From: Ypsolopha sequella
Taxonomy: Eukaryota; Arthropoda; Insecta; Lepidoptera; Ypsolophidae
Direction: 5' to 3'
DNA: 64,000 nucleotides
Assembly: GCA_934047225.1 (NCBI GenBank)
Contig: OW203984.1
Location: 9,495,201-9,559,200 of the forward strand
How positions within the stretch are numbered: the first letter of the stretch is position 1; the number at the start of each line of letters is the position of its first letter. A model generated the notes under the pieces. That model did not search any database. It worked only from the letters and a program-made list of their open reading frames with translations, and was not told where the DNA came from. Positions 10,301 to 21,408 of this stretch are shown in pieces. Both the position numbers and the translations under genes were made by a program.

Positions 10301-11399
10301 ATATTTCTCTTCTCATGCTCTAAAAAGTACTGGTTTATGCTTGCTACAATCGGACTAAAAGTACGTTTTATGCTCTAGTGCATAAACGTGTTTACTTCTT
10401 CCAAAACTACGGCAATAGGCCTACAGCCAGATACACAGTACAGCTTCATAGACAAACTTTTTTTTAACTCAATAATTTTCGCACTAAGAATCTATCATAT
10501 TAACGTGAATTGACAGGACAGAAGCCTCAGATGATGCTCTAGGATGTATGCAGTGATTTTAAAGAGAGATAATATAAAATATAGATATTTGCTAGCAATA
10601 TTATGTTTCATTTCCTCGCAATCGAAATGAAAAGTACAGTGTTGAACTCGGCTACAAACGAGCCAAGGCTCAGGCTCAGGCAGCTTAATATCTCGGGTAA
10701 TATGGCTCGTTTTCTCGTATAACAATCTACTATTTATTGAAAAATCAGAGAAATCTGTAACGATCTACCAAACTTAAATAATATTTATTATTAATTAATA
10801 TAATTTATTTTCTTACTGTCACTAAATTAGACGAGAGCAAAGATTTCTTTGGACGAAAGAGCTTATACATATCGAGCCATTTGGTGATCAATAACCTCTC
10901 CTTCAATGGTATGATTCAAAAGGTATGGTGTAGTTGTAAATTTACTTTTGTTGTAATTCTAATATTTTACGTCTACCTTTGGCATTGATTTTGATTATTC
11001 CATCAAAAATAATACAAAAAAAGTACTGCACAATAAAACACCCACCTCGGTTCGTTGAAAAATGGCGCAGCTCTATGATTATTCAAAAGGAACATAATTT
11101 ACGTACTATCGTGGAAAAATCTGCAGGCCAAAATTTCGCCCGTATTGCAATGGTGATAAGAGCGAAAATTGGGTCTGAACTTTTTAGATGGTACCTACCT
11201 TCTTGCGTGCTTTGCTTTTAAAAACAAAATGAATCTGAATAAAGCCCAGAGGTTATTAGTGCTGTAGCTCGTATTAAAATAATATAAATCCTTGAACTGG
11301 TCCGAGTATAAATCCTACCTCTGTAATGAAGCTTAATATTCCATGCAATATTATTAGTTATTTATTTAAACCTTAATAACGATTGAGTTTAAAACTAAA
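10301..11399. other. AT-rich DNA without supported features
   Basis: About 1.1 kb. ORFs at 10495-10725 (-) and 10979-11221 (+) have no recognisable motif and look incidental. Confidence 0.4.
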
Positions 11400-11740
11400 T
11401 AATCCTAAAATAAAATAAAATAAAAGAAAAAGCCCTAAAACATTATACTAAATAAAACATTAAAATAAAACAATTTACTAAATAAAACATTATACTAAAT
11501 AAAAAATATTCTCTAAGCCGTTGCCGTCAGGTGCGGTGCCTAAGAGACTGGCATGGCAGCATTACCCCGCTGCTGGATCGCCAGACTGATCCTCTGGCCG
11601 AGGTATGATCCTCTGGGCCCCCCCAGCCCTTGGGTCACGACGTGCGCTCGGACCCCACGGCCCCAGGGTTTCGACACCAAACGGCGCAAAGTAGCCCTTT
11701 CCGAGGAACGCATATTTGCGCCGATTTATACAACATTATT
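11400..11740 (-). pseudogene. Retroelement C-terminal tail plus 3' UTR, copy 2 of 6
   Basis: On the minus strand the sequence contains PFGVETLGPWGP, a run corresponding to the GQRISLAI box and then QRGNAA, and continues into an AT-rich 3' region made of TTTATTTAGTATAATG-like units. Internal indels put these blocks in different frames. Orientation is opposite to the other copies except 55950-56096. Confidence 0.65.
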
Positions 11741-13019
11741 CAAACGATTTAGTTTTTGAGATTCCGTCAATTTCCTTCAAAAACCTTAGAAGCTTCGGAC
11801 CGTCCGTCTAAAACAGCAACATGACAAACTGGCCCGTGGCTTCGCCTGCGTTTATTATCGTTGCCCCGTTTTCGGCTTGGCGGTTATTTTATCAACAGTT
11901 AAATAATTAAGTAGTAAAAAAGTCGTGTCGGTATGATAAATATTTTTAAATGAAATGGGTTATTAGTATCGTACTGAGGCCAAAACTACAAATTTTAGAA
12001 TATTTGTCTGTTTGTCTGTCTGTATGTTACGTTTTAACTCGAGAACCACTCGACGAATTTGGATGCGATTTTCTTCATTACCATCGTCGTTATTCTTAAA
12101 TGTTATACATCTTAAATGTATACCTTTTTTATAGTTGTAGGCAACATATATTAATAACAAAAGAAAACTTCATATTTTGCGAAATATTTCGACATCTTCA
12201 ACGAGGCCGTCATCAGTCGAATCATTCTTTCGTTTGAGTTTACTTTTGTTATGAAAGTTTGCTTTTGTTATTAATATCTGATGCTTACAACTATAAATTA
12301 AATGTATACCGTTATACATATAAAGGTATGCGTGCATATGCGCCCATAAACCACCATTACACCGAAAAATGAAGAAGAAGTGGTTTCTTTATTACTCGCT
12401 ACATAAGCTAAAAGAGACTTTGACCTAGCAATTTTACTGCAAGTTAACTGATAAAAAGGGGCCCTAATGTCCCTTGACGGACCCTTTCTCTTAGAAAGTA
12501 TCGTTACTCCAATTTTCAAGTTTGTTATATCAGTTTACACGAACTTGAAAATGGTAACATTTTTTGCGTCTGTTATTTTTTGTTTATTTGCACCGTTACC
12601 CAAAGTTTATTTAAACTGTGTTCCAGAAGCCAGTTTCTCCCTTAAAATACAGAGAACATTGTTTTTGTATTGTTAGCGCATTAATTGTGTGTGAGGGTGT
12701 GTGAGAGGGTGTTTGAATGACGTGTCTACATCAAGTATGCTTCTTAGGGAGCGTATATGTTTTGCGTATGTCTTGGATTAGAGCATATAACAAGCTTATC
12801 TTCTATTCTAGTATAGCTCTTGCTGAGTGAATAAATTTTACATTAGAATTAGGTCTCCTAACAATACACTAGTATTTTACAATGTTTTGTCGAAATTCAC
12901 AGTCATTCATTTATTTAGAATTAGTACTAATTTAACAAATTTTCTTCGTTTTCTGTTATATTTCACTTTTGTTTATTAAAACACACTTTCCTCCTTTTTT
13001 GTGAACTCAACCACATAAA
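11741..13019. other. Non-coding stretch with a degenerate dispersed-repeat fragment
   Basis: At 11985-12095 a TGTCTGTTTGTCTGTCTGTA run followed by CGAGAACCACTCGACGAATT resembles a fragment of an insect dispersed repeat. The rest, including ORFs at 12298-12519 (-) and 12467-12676 (+), shows nothing supported. Confidence 0.35.
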
Positions 13020-13664
13020 ACCTCGCCTAGGTTGGCAAGGGCTAAATATATAACCTATATAAAATCAAAAAGCTAGAAAGGGACAAAATTCACGAGAAAG
13101 GGTGAGATGGCCCTCTAATCCGTTGGCCGCGACCGAGTAGAGCTATGCTCCTCCGATTTCCCGAACACAGCACCAACATGTATACAAATTATTTCACCAG
13201 TGTCAGCAATCCGCCTGTGGAACAGTCTTCCTCTGGACATCCGACAATCTCCCACCATCTCTACCTTTAAAACCAGAGTCTATCAACACTATCTACGGCT
13301 ACAGAATCAGTCGTGGTGACCTGTAATAATTTTCACTTTGTCCCCTGAGTCATCCTTCTCGTAACTACCGATATATTGTTGTATATTTATTTATGTACAG
13401 TATATACACTAATATTTATATTACATGTATGTATATTTTTGTATTTATATATGTTTATGTAGATTATTATGCAGATATTATAAGAAGTTAATATTTATAA
13501 ATTAATTAATTAATTAACTTATTTGGCACTACCCTTGTAATCTCCACATCACCAAAGGTTAACTGGTAGAGAATGCTAATTAGCATTAAATTCGCCTTTG
13601 TGCATTGTAAACTTATTTTGTGCAATAAAGAATCTACATACATACATACATACATACATACACA
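13020..13664 (+). pseudogene. Jockey/CR1-type LINE 3' end: RT C-terminus, 3' UTR and (TACA)n tail
   Basis: Frame 13153-13319 reads SAIRLWNSLPLDIRQSPTIS, continuing TFKTRVYQHYLRLQNQSW and a TGA at 13317-13319. The RLWNSLP...R..PS...FK..L motif is the classic C-terminus of jockey-superfamily reverse transcriptases. It is followed by about 300 bp of 3' UTR with GGTTAACTGGTAGAGAATGC, the signal GTGCAATAAAGAATC, and a tail of TACA repeats at 13634-13664. The element is strongly 5' truncated and there is no polymerase core. This is a dead insertion in sense orientation. Confidence 0.85.
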
Positions 13665-14515
13665 CCTTTGTGTGCGCGTATCACTTACACGAACTCCGAA
13701 ATCGCAAAAAAAAATGCAATTCGATTCCTTGGATTGTGACAATTATGAACGGCATAAACAATATGGGTTTGGATAAGTGATCGCTTAATAATTAAAGAAT
13801 AAAATTATGAAATCAAAATGTTCCGCGTTTCAGAAACGTCAGATCTGTATGGCGTATGGAATGTCTAAACGGCGGCGGCGGTTCATACTGTTTAGGGTTT
13901 GCATATACGTAACATCATGCAACGCAACTTTAAACGCAATTGAATATTTATTATATTTTCAACGCTTGTGGAGCTGCGGGCACAACTAGTTACCTATATA
14001 ATTTATGTATATTCAAGTAGTACAATCTAGTTATACTGGAGGTTTTATAGTCTATAAGAGCGCCAACCTGGCGTCAAATTGTGCTTTATGTCTAACTGTC
14101 CGCAAACAAAATCGATTATACCTAGAATAGTCGGCTGCCTAACGTGAGGTTTTGTGATAAAATAAACATAAACTCCATTAGCAAATCTTATGTGATGCGC
14201 TTAGTCTATTTGTCTGTCTGTGATGCAAAAACATTTACTGAAAAAAAGATAGCCTTCGTGTTGGCCAGGCTAATAAAATAACCTATCGTTTTTCCTATTC
14301 AGTTTCATCGACCTTATCGTGATGACGCGCTAGAGATACAGCGTCTATCTACCCTACCTTTCACGCATACCGTGTTTGTCAATGTGCGAGAGAGCAAGTA
14401 TGATGGAATGGCACTGTTTCGACAGCACAAGCCAGGCCTCCTGGGACACTAAGCTATGATGCTTCAACACTAAAAACCCAACTGAAATTTTATTAATTCA
14501 GGAGGTTTTATGTGC
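13665..14515. other. Non-coding stretch
   Basis: About 850 bases with no supported gene or repeat; the ORF starting 13807 is not conserved with anything recognisable. Confidence 0.35.
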
Positions 14516-14523
14516 ATTGCGAG

Positions 14524-15383
14524 TATAGTAACTATGTAACGAATAGTGATTTGGCCGAATACCGAATATTCAGGGACCGAATATTTGGCGCCGAACATTT
14601 GGCGGCCGAATATTTGGCGAGAGCTCTGTTCATTTTGCGCGTACACTCGTACAAGTTACGACCTGGGGCTCTACCGCGTAATTCTCATTTGTATCAACTT
14701 CAAGCAAATGCATGCGAAATTCAACGCGTGCAAAAGAGATGGCATGTTAGGCGGGCGTCGTCGCACGCACGACAAATTTCAATCTCAAGTTGATGTTGAT
14801 GAAAATGAGAATTACGCGGTAGACCCAATGACCCGGTGCGGGGGCATGCGGGGCCGATGGGGCGGCGGAAGAAAGCTTATTTTCGAGCACATCGTGCGTG
14901 TCATGGGCGCGCTGTGTTTGTGTTTTTTACTTTTGTGATCGCAATTGTCTTTGATTTTGTTAAATACAAGTTTTTTTTAACGAACGAATGAAAATGGCTT
15001 TAATAATTAATAAAAAGTCGTCTGTTTGGAAATATTTCGAGATTTGTAGTGAAGATACTGAGTTTACTTTGTGTTTGCCTTGTAAAGTCAAGATCTCGCA
15101 AGGTGGAGAAGGAACAAAAGTGAATTTACCAAATATATACTTTTTGATTTAAATGTGATTTTATTTTCATTTATTTGTATAGCAGATTGTAGTGAATAAA
15201 AACAAGTTTTTTTGCCATCTTACCAAATATATACTTTGTGATAAAAATGTGCTTTTTTATTTATTATTAGGTATTCGGTATTCGGCCGAAGACCGTCTAC
15301 TATTCAGCCGAATACCGAATACTAAAAAAAATGGCTGAATAAGCCGAATCCCGAATAGTTGCTGAATTTTCGTTGCATCTCTA
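14524..15383 (+). mobile_element. hAT transposon derivative with 8-bp target duplication
   Basis: Flanked by the perfect direct repeat ATTGCGAG (14516-14523 and 15384-15391). Subterminal regions on both sides are made of CCGAATACCGAATATTC-like words in inverted orientation, and the right end GTTGCATCTCTA is a hAT-type terminus (TAGAGATGCAAC in reverse); the left terminus is degraded. A BED-finger fragment lies inside (14988-15152). The body of the transposase, including the dimerisation region, is absent, so the copy is non-autonomous. Confidence 0.85.
14988..15152 (+). pseudogene. BED zinc-finger fragment of a hAT transposase
   Basis: A 54-codon ATG-initiated frame reads SSVWKYFEICSEDTEFTLCL then PCKVKISQGGEGTKVNL. 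The pattern S.VW.YF followed by C.PC...I..G, with the histidine part lost after the TAA, is the start of a BED zinc finger, the DNA-binding domain at the N-terminus of hAT transposases. It lies in the middle of a hAT element with intact target duplications. The frame ends before the HxxxxH half of the finger, so the domain cannot be complete. Confidence 0.7.
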
Positions 15384-15391
15384 ATTGCGAG

Positions 15392-16051
15392 CATGCAGAC
15401 AAATAAAAACGTGTAGGGCCTGTTTCAGCACTAAAGTTAAACTTATATCTGTTCTGGATATCCCTTATCAGCTTGTAGTGAAACTTTAAAACCGCACTTC
15501 GGCAAGGCACTTATTTTTTACGGATCTAAGGAAACCCCAAGTTATATACTTTTAACATTTGCAATTTCCCTTGAACGAATAAACTTGTGTTGTACTATAG
15601 TATATATAGATTTATTAAACTTGAGGGTATTTAATATCATTATCATCATTTGTAATTGAAATACAAAGAAATAGATAAAATTTATATAAAATGTCAAAAT
15701 ATAATTCATAATGAAATAAGTGTATAAAATGTCAAAAATTCGTGGTAACTAGAAAACATAAAACAATATAAAAAACAAATCATATTACAAACTGTTTGTT
15801 TAGCACAACGCTACAATATGTAATTTATTTTCCAAGTGCTAAACCTTGTCATAGAAAGAATTCACATTATACAGTCTGACGGAGGGTGTCTTTGTGCGGG
15901 ATATTCTTTTAACTACATCGTTAAAGGGACATACATGCATAATTATAACATTGTAGGCAAAAGGTCTGCCTTAAAGAGGAAAAAACTTTAGTAACTTTGC
16001 TTCGGCCCTTAGAATGATTTTCTCTGGACTCGGGTAAGAGCAATTAAATGA
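15392..16051. other. Non-coding stretch
   Basis: About 660 bases; an ORF on the minus strand (15322-15510) runs across the hAT end and is not real. Confidence 0.35.
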
Positions 16052-16240
16052 CTTTTCAATGCAGTTGCTCCTAAAGTTCTTTTTTGTGTAACAATATTAT
16101 GCGGAAACCGACTCTTTATTTCACGCGTGAAATAAAACAGTACTGAAATCCTTTATTTCACGCCTGAAATAAAGTAATTTTTTTAAGTTTTTGACTCTGT
16201 GGTGCATGGTGCAAGCCATAAAATTTTAAAAATTACAAAG
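16052..16240 (+). repeat. Dispersed repeat with CACGCGTG palindrome, copy 1 of 2
   Basis: Shares about 175 bp with 62792-62966: TTTTCAATGCAGTTGCTC, ATTATGCGGAAACCGACTC, GTTTTTGACTCTGTGGTGCA and CATAAAATTTTAAAAATTAC. Contains a 22-bp perfect palindrome at 16115-16136 centred on CACGCGTG. The present copy has an extra palindromic half (CAGTACTGAAATCC in between two TTTATTTCACG arms) relative to the other copy. Confidence 0.75.
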
Positions 16241-16579
16241 ATGCAAGGAGGTTTTGCTGTCCAAAAAAAAAAACAATTATTTATAAGTATGCGCGCTCTA
16301 GCAATAATTGAATGATGATAAACACCATAACACATAAGATTCTTGATTATCTCATTTAAAAATACGTGTCTTGTTTCCGCAAACAAAAATATTTTTCACA
16401 TTATTGGCTGTTTGTATACTGTACCTTTGCCTCAAGAAAGAAAAAACTGTATGAAACGCGCGCTCTGCAAAGAAAACACGCCATTTTGTTGTAAATAGGC
16501 TTTGGTGAAATAAAATTACTCTCTTTATTATACTTATTTTTCTGTTGTATTTCCTCGCAAAATGCATTGAAAAATGTTG

Positions 16580-16697
16580 TAAGATACTTGAGCGTAAAAG
16601 GTTTTTATCCAAATGCGTGCCAATGAAAACACTCGCTGCGCTCGTGTTTTCAATTTGGCACTTATTCGTATAAAACCTTACTTTCCGCACGTGTATC
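16580..16697. repeat. Foldback hairpin, about 55-bp arms
   Basis: TAAGATACTTGAGCG on the left pairs with the reverse complement of CGCACGTGTATCTTA on the right; further in, AAGGTTTTTAT pairs with ATAAAACCTT, and GTGCCAATGAAAACAC with GTGTTTTCAATTTGGCAC. The loop is TCGCTGCGCTC. Likely a small foldback MITE. Confidence 0.7.
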
Positions 16698-16884
16698 TTA
16701 AATAACTATTATTTAGAATTTTTATTGTTTTTTATCCTAATGCACTGAGGTTATACTATAATAGAATATCATTACCCTAATGTCACAGCAATAAATTATG
16801 CTATGTATTTTTGGATATAGGTACTGAAAAGTGCATTCAGGATAGTTTAATATTTAATGCATACAATATTTACAAATTTTCTCA

Positions 16885-17130
16885 GAGTAAAATATTTGTA
16901 CTTTTAAATTTGTTCCTGATTGATTGCAAGGTTGTAATGCACTCTAATAATATTTAGAGTATTCGAAGCGATGGATTTCGCAATAAAAACATGTTATCTT
17001 AGTGTAGCGACGAGAGCACATTCTATGTTCAGAATGAACAAGGCGTGAAATCACATAACGCACTCGTGAGCGTTCTGTATGTGCATTACAAGCTGGTATA
17101 TCGATGAGTTACAAAAAAAACTCAATGTAC
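16885..17130 (+). repeat. tRNA-derived SINE body, headless copy
   Basis: Sequence GTAATGCACTCTAATAATAT, then AGCGATGGATTTCGCAA, GTAGCGACGA, AACAAGGCGTGAAATCACAT and GTTCTGTATGTGCA is shared with 46800-47030, where it follows a tRNA-like head. Here the head is missing. Confidence 0.75.
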
Positions 17131-17139
17131 AGATATGGT

Positions 17140-17275
17140 GAAAAATTCGTCATGTAAGCAGGAGGCCGCAGGTTCAAATCCTGGCCCGAAGAATTTTTTC
17201 AAAAATATTTGTGCTTTAAACTTGTTTTTGATTGATTGCAATTTTGTAATGCACTCTAATAATAATTGTAATAGC
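17140..17275 (+). repeat. tRNA-derived SINE, 5' part, degenerate head
   Basis: A degenerate head with the B-box-like GCCGCAGGTTCAAATCCTGG is followed by AATTTTTTCAAAAATATTTG and the body start TTGTAATGCACTC. It follows the headless copy directly, giving a head-to-tail pair about 313 bp apart. Confidence 0.65.
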
Positions 17276-17503
17276 AGAATTAAGAATTGCTAAAGGAATG
17301 GTTGTCATGCAAGCCAACCAAACACAGTCAAACAAATCACGAATCAATAGTTAAAGGCATTAGTGCGAACGAGATTATGGGCAAATGCATGGCTGACTAC
17401 ATATCGAATTACAGACAGGTAACTCAATCACGTAAGCAAATTATAATATGCTGAAATATAGGGATGCGTATTCATCACAGATATGTATATTATTCAAGGT
17501 CAA
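17276..17503. other. Short spacer
   Basis: Nothing recognised. Confidence 0.3.
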
Positions 17504-17706
17504 TGTGGTATTCAATCGAAATTTTACAATAGTTCCCGTTTTCGCAGCTGGATCTTGATAAACCCGTCTTTTTCGAATTAATCTAAACAGAACACTTAAA
17601 TTCAAAATTCACTCAATAGTTATTCAACAAAACCTTATAACCTATGTATTGTGTATGCTGCTGCCATCGCAAAGTTTCGATTGGTTTCAATAATTTGGAA
17701 TTCTAA
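17504..17706 (+). repeat. Tandem duplication, first unit
   Basis: This stretch is repeated at 17722-17924 at an offset of 218 bp with only a few differences (for example CCCGTTTTCGC against CCCGGTTTCGC). It is one arm of the TTAA-flanked foldback family. Confidence 0.9.
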
Positions 17707-17721
17707 GTGTGTGCCACTGAG

Positions 17722-18054
17722 TGTGGTATTCAATCGAAATTTTACAATAGTTCCCGGTTTCGCAGCTGGATCTTGACAAACCGGTCTTTTTCGAATTAAT
17801 CTAAACAGAACACTTAAATTCAAAATTCACTCAATAGTTATTCAACAAAACCTTATAACCTATGTATTGTGTATGCTGCTGCCATCGCAAAGTTTCGATT
17901 GGTTTCAATAATTTGGAATTCTAATCTACAGAAACCAATGGAAACTTGCGATGGCAGCAGCATACACAATACATAGATAATAAGGCTTTTTTGAATAGCT
18001 ATTGAGTGAAAAGTGTTCGGGTTTTTCACCATCCAGCTGCGAAAACGCTATTAA
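17722..18054. mobile_element. Foldback MITE, TTAA family, copy A
   Basis: Left arm 17722-17924 (second duplication unit) and right arm 17935-18054 pair through GTTTCGCAGCTGGATC / TTTCACCATCCAGCTGCGAAA, ACTCAATAGTTATTC and CATACACAATACATAG blocks. The right end runs into TTAA (18051-18054). Related copies: 40546-40919 and 58535-58808. The left terminus has lost the GAGCGG end. Confidence 0.75.
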
Positions 18055-18091
18055 ACGATAAGTGTAATTTTTATGTAGCCAATTATACCCC

Positions 18092-18350
18092 AGTTTGGAC
18101 GAGCGAGCGAAGCGAGCGTTGTTCTCCTAGTTTACTTGAACAATCCGGCGTTTGTATGTATGTGTGAATATTTCTCCGACGATAACTCAGGTATCGTTGA
18201 TCGGAACGTCACGAAATTTGGTAGGCGAGTAAATAAGGCCAAAAGATTTTTCAAGTTTGAACATGAGCCAAATCGTTCAAGTGGTTGCCGAGATGTGGGG
18301 TTGGGGATCCGCGAGTTCACAGTTTGGGGCAAACTACCAGTAATAATAAA
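18092..18350 (+). repeat. Dispersed repeat, copy 2 of 2
   Basis: Partner of 5156-5355, on the opposite strand, with the shared blocks GAACAATCCGGCGTTTGTAT and AAATTTGGTAGGCGAGTAAA. Preceded by a GCGAGCGAAGCGAGCG word. A 78-codon ORF (18136-18372) across it is not preserved in the partner. Confidence 0.7.
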
Positions 18351-19974
18351 AAAAAACACCCTGACTGACTAATTTATCAACGCCATAGATAATGCAAATC
18401 GTATATCTATGATCAACGCCTAGACCAAACAGTTGGACCTAGAAACATAATTTGGTCTGTAGGTTTCTTGTATGACGAAGACGCCTGCTAAAAAGGTTTT
18501 TTTTTTATTGCTACAGGTTCAAGGGAAACGGTATCCAGGTGCGTACTGCTGCGGGGCATCCGCTGTAGAATAATAAAAAAAACAATTACATAAATATTAC
18601 AGGTTCCTACAAAGATAATTTTGAAATCTGTCTATCCAATGCTATCAATTTTGCACTTTTCATAGATTCAGGATTTATGCGACCTATTTCGTAATCTCTA
18701 TGAAAATTTTCTTTGACAGGTCACCAACCCAAAGCGCTCTGGAAAATGGCAACATCCCCCTCAATTCAATTCAAAGCTGTTTTATCTGGTTTCTTTAAAC
18801 GTGTCTCCGCACATTAGTTCCGCCAATATCTTGTTTTAAGCGAAAATACTCATATTAAGCTGAAAGTAGATCTTTTTCCCCCCTAAACTTGAATTTTTAA
18901 GCGTGAAACTAGAAACATAGAATATTTCCTATAGCGAAGAACGTGTGGATAGACCAGAAATAAAGTAAAAATGGGAGATTTGCCTTATGTCTCCGTGATC
19001 CTCCCACTTATTTGACTAACGCAAACACAATACTATATGTAAAGCACACGTCCTCATATTTCTCACGCACATTATATGATATATTATATAGTGCGTATGC
19101 GGGTCATCAACCTATTAACCTGTAGCCACGAACTTCTGCATGTACAACATAACACATCACATGTATCTTGTCACTGACATTGAGTCTTGCATCAAGTCTA
19201 TTTTAGGCCTGATGCGTTCGCAAACACCACGCCCCATTACCATATTTCCATTGTTTCCCTTATCTATAGGATAGATTCTATCCGCTTTCGAGGCATTTTA
19301 CGTGGTAAATTAATAATTGCGATAGTATTTTAACACAATCTTGCTCACTCAAGGAAAGTGTCTATGAGACCTAGGGTGAGTTGCGATCACCAAAAATTTA
19401 GGAGAGTAAAAAGGCGAGACGTTAATCAGTCTGTCCTGGGACGCAACATCTACGGAAGTTGCTAACGGAAGAATGACTCTACGGGTACCGCAAATAAAAA
19501 AAAATGAGGTATACATTTTTATCTATCGTTACTATCACAAATGACTGAGTAAAAAAATTACAAATATTTTTTTTATTTTACTATCGTTCGTTATGTAATT
19601 AACTTTTCACACCACCTGCTCGACAATGTCCAATTACATATCATGCAACCTCAACGTAAAGTAACGCATTATATCTCAAGGGATATAAAGTTATATGAAA
19701 ATCCCTAGGGATTAAAGTGATTTAAATTTGGAACGTCAAATTCGTGGAAAACAAATGCTCATATTGGATTGTAAAGAAGTTTGGTCGAAAATCGAACTGG
19801 CTACCATAAGCAGAATTCAACAAAAAGAAAAAAAAGCGTTTACAAAGAATGTGAAACAAAAGACGGTGTTTGGTGCTGTGCTGTGATTGTAAGTGAATTT
19901 TATTGAATTATTAATGTTGATAAAAAATGTCGAGCTTTTTATTGTCTCGCAGAAGGTGTGAAAAGTAGAGTATG
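18351..19974. other. AT-rich DNA, no gene recognised
   Basis: About 1.6 kb. An AT-rich tail follows the 18.1-kb repeat; elsewhere no ORF above 60 codons and no repeat partner was seen. Confidence 0.4.
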
Positions 19975-20135
19975 CTCCTCTGGAATAAAGCCTGTCTTTG
20001 TCTTGGGTAACTTGAACCCCTCGCTTTACTCAGGACTCTATATAACTCCCTCGCTACGCTCAGGAGTTAACTCTAGAGTCCCTCGTTACGCTCAGGGTTC
20101 AATATGCCGCCCGTGACGTAAGACACTGCTTTATT
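19975..20135. repeat. Cluster of CCTCGCTACGCTCAGG boxes
   Basis: Three variants of the word occur within 110 bp (CCCTCGCTTTACTCAGG, CCCTCGCTACGCTCAGG, CCCTCGTTACGCTCAGGG). They lie between AATAAAGCCTGTCTT and ACACTGCTTTATT, which are partly complementary, so the block may be a small foldback. Function unknown. Confidence 0.45.
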
Positions 20136-20149
20136 CCCTTAGTACATAA

Positions 20150-20470
20150 TCTACTATTTAATAATTAGTTACTTTCCTCGGTGAGGGCTACATATTTGCG
20201 CCGTTTGGTGTTGAATCCTTGGGGCCGCGGGGTCCGAGCGCACGTCGCCTTTTCAAAGAACTTTCGACACGTTTGATCGACGCCTCTGGTGAAGTGGTGA
20301 CCCAAGTGCTGGGGCATACCTCGGCCAGAGGATCAGTCTGGCGATCCAGCGGGGTAACGGCAACGGTTTGGATATTATTTTTTATTTAGGATAAGGTTTT
20401 TTCTTTTATTATTTTTTTTTCTTAGGATTATTTAGTTTTAAATTAAGTTACTTTTACATATATAATTGTG
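20150..20470 (+). pseudogene. Retroelement C-terminal tail plus 3' UTR, copy 3 of 6
   Basis: Plus-strand translation gives FAPFGVESLGPRGPSARRLF then KELSTRLIDASGE, a frameshift, and remnants of the GQRISLAIQRGN box, followed by an AT-rich 3' region (TTTTTTATTTAGGATAAGG). The N-terminal part of the tail is better preserved here than in other copies. Confidence 0.65.
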
Positions 20471-20850
20471 AGTAGTTAAATATTTGAGAGAATAAAAATT
20501 TACTTTCATAGTAATGAAACTTTAAATTGAGCCTCTTTTTATACCTTTAATGTTTCGTCAGTAACATCGCGGTAAAATTTTAATCTGCTTAACTAAATAA
20601 AAAGCTCTTCTGGTAAAAAAAATAGTCCAAGAAAATGAGAGAATTGTTGCAGCCATAAGCTCTCTGATGTAAGAAGAAAAGCTTTGCCAAGATCTTAGCG
20701 TTTAGGAGCAAACCTGTTTAGATGAATCCATCTTTTCTTTAGTGCCTAGCGCACTGCCAAGTTTTCTCGACTCCCTTTAGCTTAGCAGAGTTCGTGCCTT
20801 TCCGTCGCCAAATTAAGTCACATTTAAAATATGACCTAAATCTTGTCTAT
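20471..20850. other. Non-coding stretch
   Basis: About 380 bases with nothing recognised. Confidence 0.3.
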
Positions 20851-20858
20851 CATTAGCT

Positions 20859-21408
20859 GGGGTAAGATAATCAGATCGATATATAACTAAAGTTGGATTT
20901 TTTTTTAAAGTTTGTACGTGTGGAGTCGGATTCTTAAAATATTATTTATTTTGATAGTAAAAATTACGGAAATTACGGCATTACTTAAAACGTTACGATG
21001 GTGTACCTAATACTTAATAGATGTTACCGTAAATTTATATTATTTAGAAATTGTATGCAATTCTTAGAAAATTTATACAATGCCAAGCTGATTTATCTAT
21101 TTGTTTATTTTATTATATTTTTGATCGGCCTTCTGTTTTGCTTTTTGCACTGTTCGGGTTAAATAAGCTTGGCATTTTATAAATTTCCTAAGAATTGTAT
21201 TTGATTCCTATTTTTTTCATTTCATTTATTTATTTATTTAGATTGCCAGTAACATATCTAATTAGTATTACTCTATCGTAACGTTTAAAGTAATTCCGGG
21301 ATTTTTACTATCAAAATAATATTATAAGAAGCCGTCTCCACACCTACAAACTTTCTTAGTTTTTCCAACTTCAGGTATATATCGATCCGATTATCTTATC
21401 CCTGAATT
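20859..21408. mobile_element. Foldback element with about 230-bp arms and 8-bp flanking repeat
   Basis: Left arm from GGGGTAAGATAATCAGATCG to about 21090 pairs with the right arm from about 21170 to CGATCCGATTATCTTATCCC; AATTACGG..., GTAACGTT-like and GCCAAGC/GCTTGGC blocks match in order, with small indels. The direct repeat CATTAGCT lies at 20851-20858 and 21409-21416, consistent with an 8-bp target duplication of hAT type. No ORF. Confidence 0.8.

Noticed and set aside
13573..13780. ORFs containing YIHTYIHT
   Set aside because: They translate the (TACA)n tail of a LINE.
18136..18372. 78-codon ORF across a dispersed repeat
   Set aside because: The other copy at 5.2 kb does not preserve the frame.
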